DNA of 25,449 bases, from the NCBI GenBank assembly GCA_002292955.1, contig DBCH01000149.1, positions 1 to 25,449 on the forward strand, written 5' to 3'. Within the stretch, counting starts at the first letter, position 1. The number at the start of each line of letters is the position of its first letter. Shown piece after piece: positions 22,275 to 25,449 of the stretch. The notes beneath the pieces were generated by a model. It was not told the DNA's origin, ran no database searches, and was given only the letters and a program-made list of their open reading frames with translations. The stretch comes from Microbacteriaceae bacterium UBA963. GTDB lineage: Bacteria; Actinomycetota; Actinomycetes; Actinomycetales; Microbacteriaceae. The translations under genes were made by a program, and so were the position numbers.

Positions 22275-22790
22275 ATGTCAACCGCAGCATCAACCTCCGC
22301 GCCCACGTTGCAGGACCTCGCCATCGTTTCTGCACAATTGGGTAGACCCGTTCGCGACGTTGTGGCCATTGCCGCACGTTGCGTGTGTGGCGCCCCCACC
22401 GTGGTTTCTACCCAGCCACGCCTGGGCGACGGAACACCGTTTCCCACCTTCTACTATCTGACGCATCCGGCGGCGACGTCGTCGCTCTCTGAACTCGAGG
22501 GCGACCACGTGATGAACGAGTTTACGCAACTGCTGGCTGACCAACCCGAGATTCGGGCCGACTACGAACGCGCCCATGAGGCATATCTCGCGGCGCGCGA
22601 GGCGGTTGGTGTCGTCGACGAAATTGCCGGCATCTCTGCCGGCGGCATGCCCACCCGCGTCAAGTGTTTACACGCCTTGGCCGGCCACGCCCTGGCCGTG
22701 GGCCCGGGTGTCAACCCCATCGGTGATCTCGCGCTAGAGCGGGCAACCTGGTCACCGAACGTCTGTGCCTGCATTCCTTACGATGTTTAG
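22275..22790 (+). CDS. DUF501-family protein
   Basis: The product has 171 residues and belongs to a conserved actinobacterial family of unknown function that usually follows eno-ftsB. Typical family stretches are RPVRDVVAIAARCVCGAP, LGDGTPFPTFYYLTHPA and RVKCLHALAGHALAVGPGVNP. Cysteines and histidines occur in clusters: Cys36 and Cys38, Cys131, His133 and His138, Cys164 and Cys166. This could indicate a metal site (inference). No signal peptide or membrane segment is seen. It starts 2 bases after the ftsB stop, and its end overlaps the subtilase start by 8 bases, so the three genes are probably translationally coupled. I assign no function. Confidence 0.85.
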   Translation: MSTAASTSAPTLQDLAIVSAQLGRPVRDVVAIAARCVCGAPTVVSTQPRLGDGTPFPTFYYLTHPAATSSLSELEGDHVMNEFTQLLADQPEIRADYERAHEAYLAAREAVGVVDEIAGISAGGMPTRVKCLHALAGHALAVGPGVNPIGDLALERATWSPNVCACIPYDV

Positions 22791-24024
22791 CCGGCGAGCC
22801 CCACGCGGGCGCACTCTTATCTCCCTCTTGGCCGGCGCGCTGGCCGTTGTCTCGATTGTTTTGGTTCCCGCCATGCCCGCTTCGGCGTCGTGGGTGCGTG
22901 ACGCGGAGTGGTGGCTAGACTCCTATGGCTTCACCGAGGCGTGGAATGTCACGCAGGGTGAAGGCGTCTTGGTTGCCGTGATCGATTCGGGCATTGCCGA
23001 TGTTCCCGACCTTGCGGGTGCCGTTGTCGGCGGCGCCGATTTCTCGGGTGTCGGAAGTCCCGACGGTCGCACACCGGTGGGCGTGCAACTGAATCACGGA
23101 ACTATGGTGGCCTCGGTGCTCGCCGGGCGTGGCACGGGTAACGGAATTCTCGGCACCGCCCCCCAAGCTCAGCTCTTGTCGGCATCCATCGGATTCGGGG
23201 GAGTCAGTGAGATTTCGCCGGATGACCAGGTAGCGAGTGCCATACGCTGGTCGGTCGACCAGGGCGCAAAGGTAATCAACATGTCGATCACCCGCAACAC
23301 TCTCGACTGGCCGCGGAGCTGGGACGAAGCCATGCTCTACGCCTTCGAGAACGACGTGGTGGTGGTGGCCGCGTCGGGAAATCGTGCCAACGGAACCGAC
23401 GAGGTGGGTGCGCCCGCAACCATGCCCGGTGTGCTCGGCGTCGGAGGCTTTGATCGCAACGGCGATGCGTCGTGGGACGCCTCAACTCAAGGCATCACGA
23501 TTGGCGTGGCAGGCCCATCCGAAGATCTCATCGGCATCAACAGATTCGGTGACCCGCAAACGTGGTCCGGCAGTAGTGGCGCGGCCCCCATTGTGTCGGG
23601 TCTCGTGGCGCTCATTCGCGCGGCACATCCCGAGCTCGATGCCGCTAACGTGATCCAACGTGTGTTGGCCACGGCTACTCCAGTTGGCACCGTGCCGAGT
23701 CCTCTCTATGGTTACGGCCGCATTAATGCCGCCGCCGCCGTATCTGCTGACGTTGCGCCCGTGGCCACGAACCCCATGGGTTCACTCGAGGAATGGATTC
23801 GGCTCAATCGTCGCGCCGAGCCCACCACCACACCCACGGCATACCCCACATCCACCCCGGCGGCTTTGCCGCTCGCTCGATTGATGTGGCCCGCGTGGGG
23901 CTTTTTCGCTCAGCGGTATGGTCTACCCACACTGTTCGTGCTGGTATTCGCTAGTCTTATAGGGCTGGGCATCGCCGCCGTAACCCGGCGCGTACGTCGT
24001 GGCCGTCGTGACCGTCGCTCTTAG
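22783..24024 (+). CDS. Membrane-anchored secreted subtilase (S8 serine protease, mycosin-like layout)
   Basis: This is a predicted exported protease fixed to the outer face of the membrane. Counting from ATG 22783 it has 413 residues. There is a signal peptide (basic MFSRRAPRGR, hydrophobic core, ending MPASAS), then an S8 domain with catalytic Asp68 in VAVIDSGIAD, His105 in LNHGTMVAS, the oxyanion Asn in AASGNRANG, and Ser265 in GSSGAAP. The usual GTSxAxP serine motif is altered to GSSGAAP. A Thr/Pro-rich linker, one transmembrane helix near the C-terminus (about 378-400) and the tail RRVRRGRRDRRS follow. The layout resembles type VII-secretion mycosins, but no ESX genes are nearby. The ATG overlaps the DUF501 stop; a GTG at 22765 in the same frame is an alternative start. 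Confidence 0.9.
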   Translation: MFSRRAPRGRTLISLLAGALAVVSIVLVPAMPASASWVRDAEWWLDSYGFTEAWNVTQGEGVLVAVIDSGIADVPDLAGAVVGGADFSGVGSPDGRTPVGVQLNHGTMVASVLAGRGTGNGILGTAPQAQLLSASIGFGGVSEISPDDQVASAIRWSVDQGAKVINMSITRNTLDWPRSWDEAMLYAFENDVVVVAASGNRANGTDEVGAPATMPGVLGVGGFDRNGDASWDASTQGITIGVAGPSEDLIGINRFGDPQTWSGSSGAAPIVSGLVALIRAAHPELDAANVIQRVLATATPVGTVPSPLYGYGRINAAAAVSADVAPVATNPMGSLEEWIRLNRRAEPTTTPTAYPTSTPAALPLARLMWPAWGFFAQRYGLPTLFVLVFASLIGLGIAAVTRRVRRGRRDRRS

Positions 24025-24076
24025 GGGCGCCGCGACAGCGCACCCACCCTGATTGCTCAAAACGGAGACTTCGACT

Positions 24077-25393
24077 GTGACCAAGATTCTCATTGTCGGT
24101 GCCGGCTATGCCGGTTTCTACACCGCCTGGAAGCTCGAAAAGTGGCTGCGCCCAGGAGAGGCCGAGGTCACCCTCGTTGATCCTCGTCCTTACATGACGT
24201 ATCAGCCGTTTCTTCCAGAAATTGCTGCCGGCTCAATTGAGGCCCGGCACGCCATTGTTCCCCTGCGTTCGCACCTCAAGAAAACGCACATCGTGGCCGG
24301 CAAGGTTACAGCGATCAACCACAAGAAGAAGTCAGCTACCATCACGCCCGAAGAAGGCAAAAACTACGACGTCGAGTATGACCACATCGTGTACACGGCC
24401 GGTTCGGTTTCGCGTACCTTCCCCATCCCGGGCATTGCCGAGAAAGCTATCGGCCTCAAGACAATCGAAGAAGCAATTTACGTGCGCGACCGCATGCTCA
24501 ATGACTTCGATAAGGCAGCGGGCATGCCGCCCGGGCCGGAACGCGATCGCCTACTCACCGTAGTCGTTATCGGTGGCGGGTTTGCCGGCATCGAAATCTT
24601 CGCCGAGCTGCGCTCTCTGGCCAGCGCCATCCTCAAGGACTACCCCGAGATATCGTTCGACGATACTCACTTTCACCTCGTCGAGGCGATGGATCGCATC
24701 ATGCCCGAGGTGTCGCTCAAGACCAGCCAGTGGGTGCTCAAAAACCTCGCCCAGCGCGGAGCTGCCGTTCACCTCGGCACGCAGCTTCGGTCTGCTGCGG
24801 ACGGCAAGATTGAGCTCTCCTCGGGCGAATCGTTTAGCTCGGATCTGATCATCTGGACGGCCGGTGTAATGGCCAACCCGGCCCTCGGTCAGACCGACTT
24901 CCCGCTGGATGACCGTGGTCGCCTGCGTATGCGTGCGGACCTGCGCGTTGAAGGTGAAGACGGGCCACTGCAGGGGGCGTGGGGTGCCGGCGATGCTACG
25001 GCAGTCCCCGACCTTTCCGGTGGCGGCTTCAATGGTTTCTGCGTTCCCAACGCCCAGCACGCTGTGCGCCAGGCAAAGCTGCTGGCCAAGAACATCACGG
25101 CGGATATTCGCGGCGAAGGCGTTCGCGACTACGTTCACAACAACCTCGGTGTGGTCGCTGGCCTAGGTCTCAACGTCGGTGTCTTTCAGTCGGGCAAGCT
25201 CGTGCTCACGGGTTACCTCGCGTGGTTGGCGCACCGTGGGTATCACGGTCTTGCCATGCCCACGTTCGAGCGTAAAGTGCGCGTAATCTGGGGCTGGATC
25301 AACAACTTCTTCTTAGGGCGCGACATCGCGTCTCTGACCGCGTACAAGACGCCGCGTGCCTCGTTTGAGGAATACGCGATCCGCGTTCGGTAG
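24077..25393 (+). CDS. ndh: Type II NADH dehydrogenase (NDH-2 / FAD-dependent pyridine nucleotide-disulphide oxidoreductase)
   Basis: NDH-2 is a single-subunit, membrane-associated flavoprotein that passes electrons from NADH to the quinone pool without pumping protons. The 438-residue product has the FAD-binding motif ILIVGAGYAGFYTAWKLEKW at the N-terminus and the NADH-binding motif VVIGGGFAGIEIFAELRSLA near 165-185. The second FAD contact WGAGDATAVPDL is near 305 and LVVDP-like LVDPRPYMTYQPFLPEI is near 35-50. The C-terminal region is amphipathic, as expected for membrane attachment. GTG 24077 is chosen because GGAG at 24064-24067 lies 9 bases before it and the Rossmann fold then begins at residue 4. 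An upstream in-frame TTG at 24053 lacks support. A tRNA follows 25 bases after the stop. Confidence 0.93.
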   Translation: MTKILIVGAGYAGFYTAWKLEKWLRPGEAEVTLVDPRPYMTYQPFLPEIAAGSIEARHAIVPLRSHLKKTHIVAGKVTAINHKKKSATITPEEGKNYDVEYDHIVYTAGSVSRTFPIPGIAEKAIGLKTIEEAIYVRDRMLNDFDKAAGMPPGPERDRLLTVVVIGGGFAGIEIFAELRSLASAILKDYPEISFDDTHFHLVEAMDRIMPEVSLKTSQWVLKNLAQRGAAVHLGTQLRSAADGKIELSSGESFSSDLIIWTAGVMANPALGQTDFPLDDRGRLRMRADLRVEGEDGPLQGAWGAGDATAVPDLSGGGFNGFCVPNAQHAVRQAKLLAKNITADIRGEGVRDYVHNNLGVVAGLGLNVGVFQSGKLVLTGYLAWLAHRGYHGLAMPTFERKVRVIWGWINNFFLGRDIASLTAYKTPRASFEEYAIRVR

Positions 25394-25418
25394 CCTTTCG
25401 GGGGCAACTAAACGACGG

Positions 25419-25449
25419 GCCCCCATAGCCCAATCGGCAGAGGCAGACG
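25419..25449 (+). tRNA. tRNA, 5' part only (probably tRNA-Leu)
   Basis: GCCCCCA (25419-25425) reads as the acceptor 5' strand, followed by T8-A9. A 3-bp D stem (GCC 25428-25430 with GGC) surrounds a loop containing GG. The short D stem with this loop fits class II tRNAs such as tRNA-Leu. The window ends before the anticodon, so identity is provisional. Confidence 0.65.

Noticed and set aside
22783..24024. Type VII secretion (ESX) locus suggested by the mycosin-like protease
   Set aside because: No EccC/EccD/EccB-like or WXG100 genes are present in the window; the layout alone is shared by other anchored subtilases.
24053..24076. TTG start for ndh at 24053
   Set aside because: The ribosome binding site GGAG at 24064-24067 lies downstream of this TTG and is placed properly for GTG 24077.
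1..25449. Search for CRISPR arrays, insertion sequences, prophage and defence genes
   Set aside because: No regular direct repeats, transposase, integrase, or recognisable defence proteins were seen in the translations or sequence.

Overview
The window is about 25.4 kb of GC-rich, tightly packed chromosome from an actinobacterium, most probably a member of the Microbacteriaceae (order Micrococcales). The support is the gene content and order (glmU-prs; rplY-pth-mfd; eno-ftsB-DUF501), a GTP-dependent PEP carboxykinase, a RamB-type regulator, an actinobacterial-style ndh, and HisS sequence features I associate with that family. The genus cannot be named from what is visible. No phage, insertion sequence, CRISPR array, toxin-antitoxin or defence locus is seen, and no gap between genes exceeds 300 bases. 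This is essentially a housekeeping region.

Layout, left to right. A 5'-truncated glmU and prs form a cell-wall-precursor/PRPP operon. A sortase-type (LPDTG) surface protein with its own promoter follows, convergent with gnd. Next is the rplY-pth-mfd cluster (ribosome, peptidyl-tRNA recycling, transcription-coupled repair). nhaA (Na+/H+ antiporter) and a RamB-like regulator lie on the minus strand, and the regulator is divergent from pckG. pckG ends in two related stem-loops, followed by mazG. A minus-strand pair (NmrA-like reductase, then 3-hydroxyacyl-CoA dehydrogenase) is divergent from an acyl-CoA synthetase that is followed by hisS. Then come eno, ftsB, a DUF501 gene, a membrane-anchored subtilase, ndh (type II NADH dehydrogenase), and the first 31 bases of a tRNA, probably tRNA-Leu.

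Functional links: gnd, eno, pckG and ndh belong to central carbon and respiratory metabolism. The RamB-like regulator probably controls itself and perhaps pckG through palindromes in the AT-rich gap between them. The acyl-CoA synthetase and dehydrogenase face each other across a 68-base promoter region holding an inverted repeat, which suggests shared control of a small acyl-CoA module.

The most noteworthy observations concern expression signals rather than a new system. (1) pth has no ATG, GTG or TTG start that keeps its active site; it appears to start at CTG, with a good ribosome binding site. (2) Five genes without a convincing Shine-Dalgarno site (mfd, nhaA, ramB-like, acyl-CoA synthetase, ftsB) each carry a TANNNT hexamer exactly 6 bases before the start codon, as expected of leaderless mRNAs. 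(3) Two tandem stem-loops after pckG share nearly the same 17-base core. I did not find a convincing previously undescribed multi-gene system.
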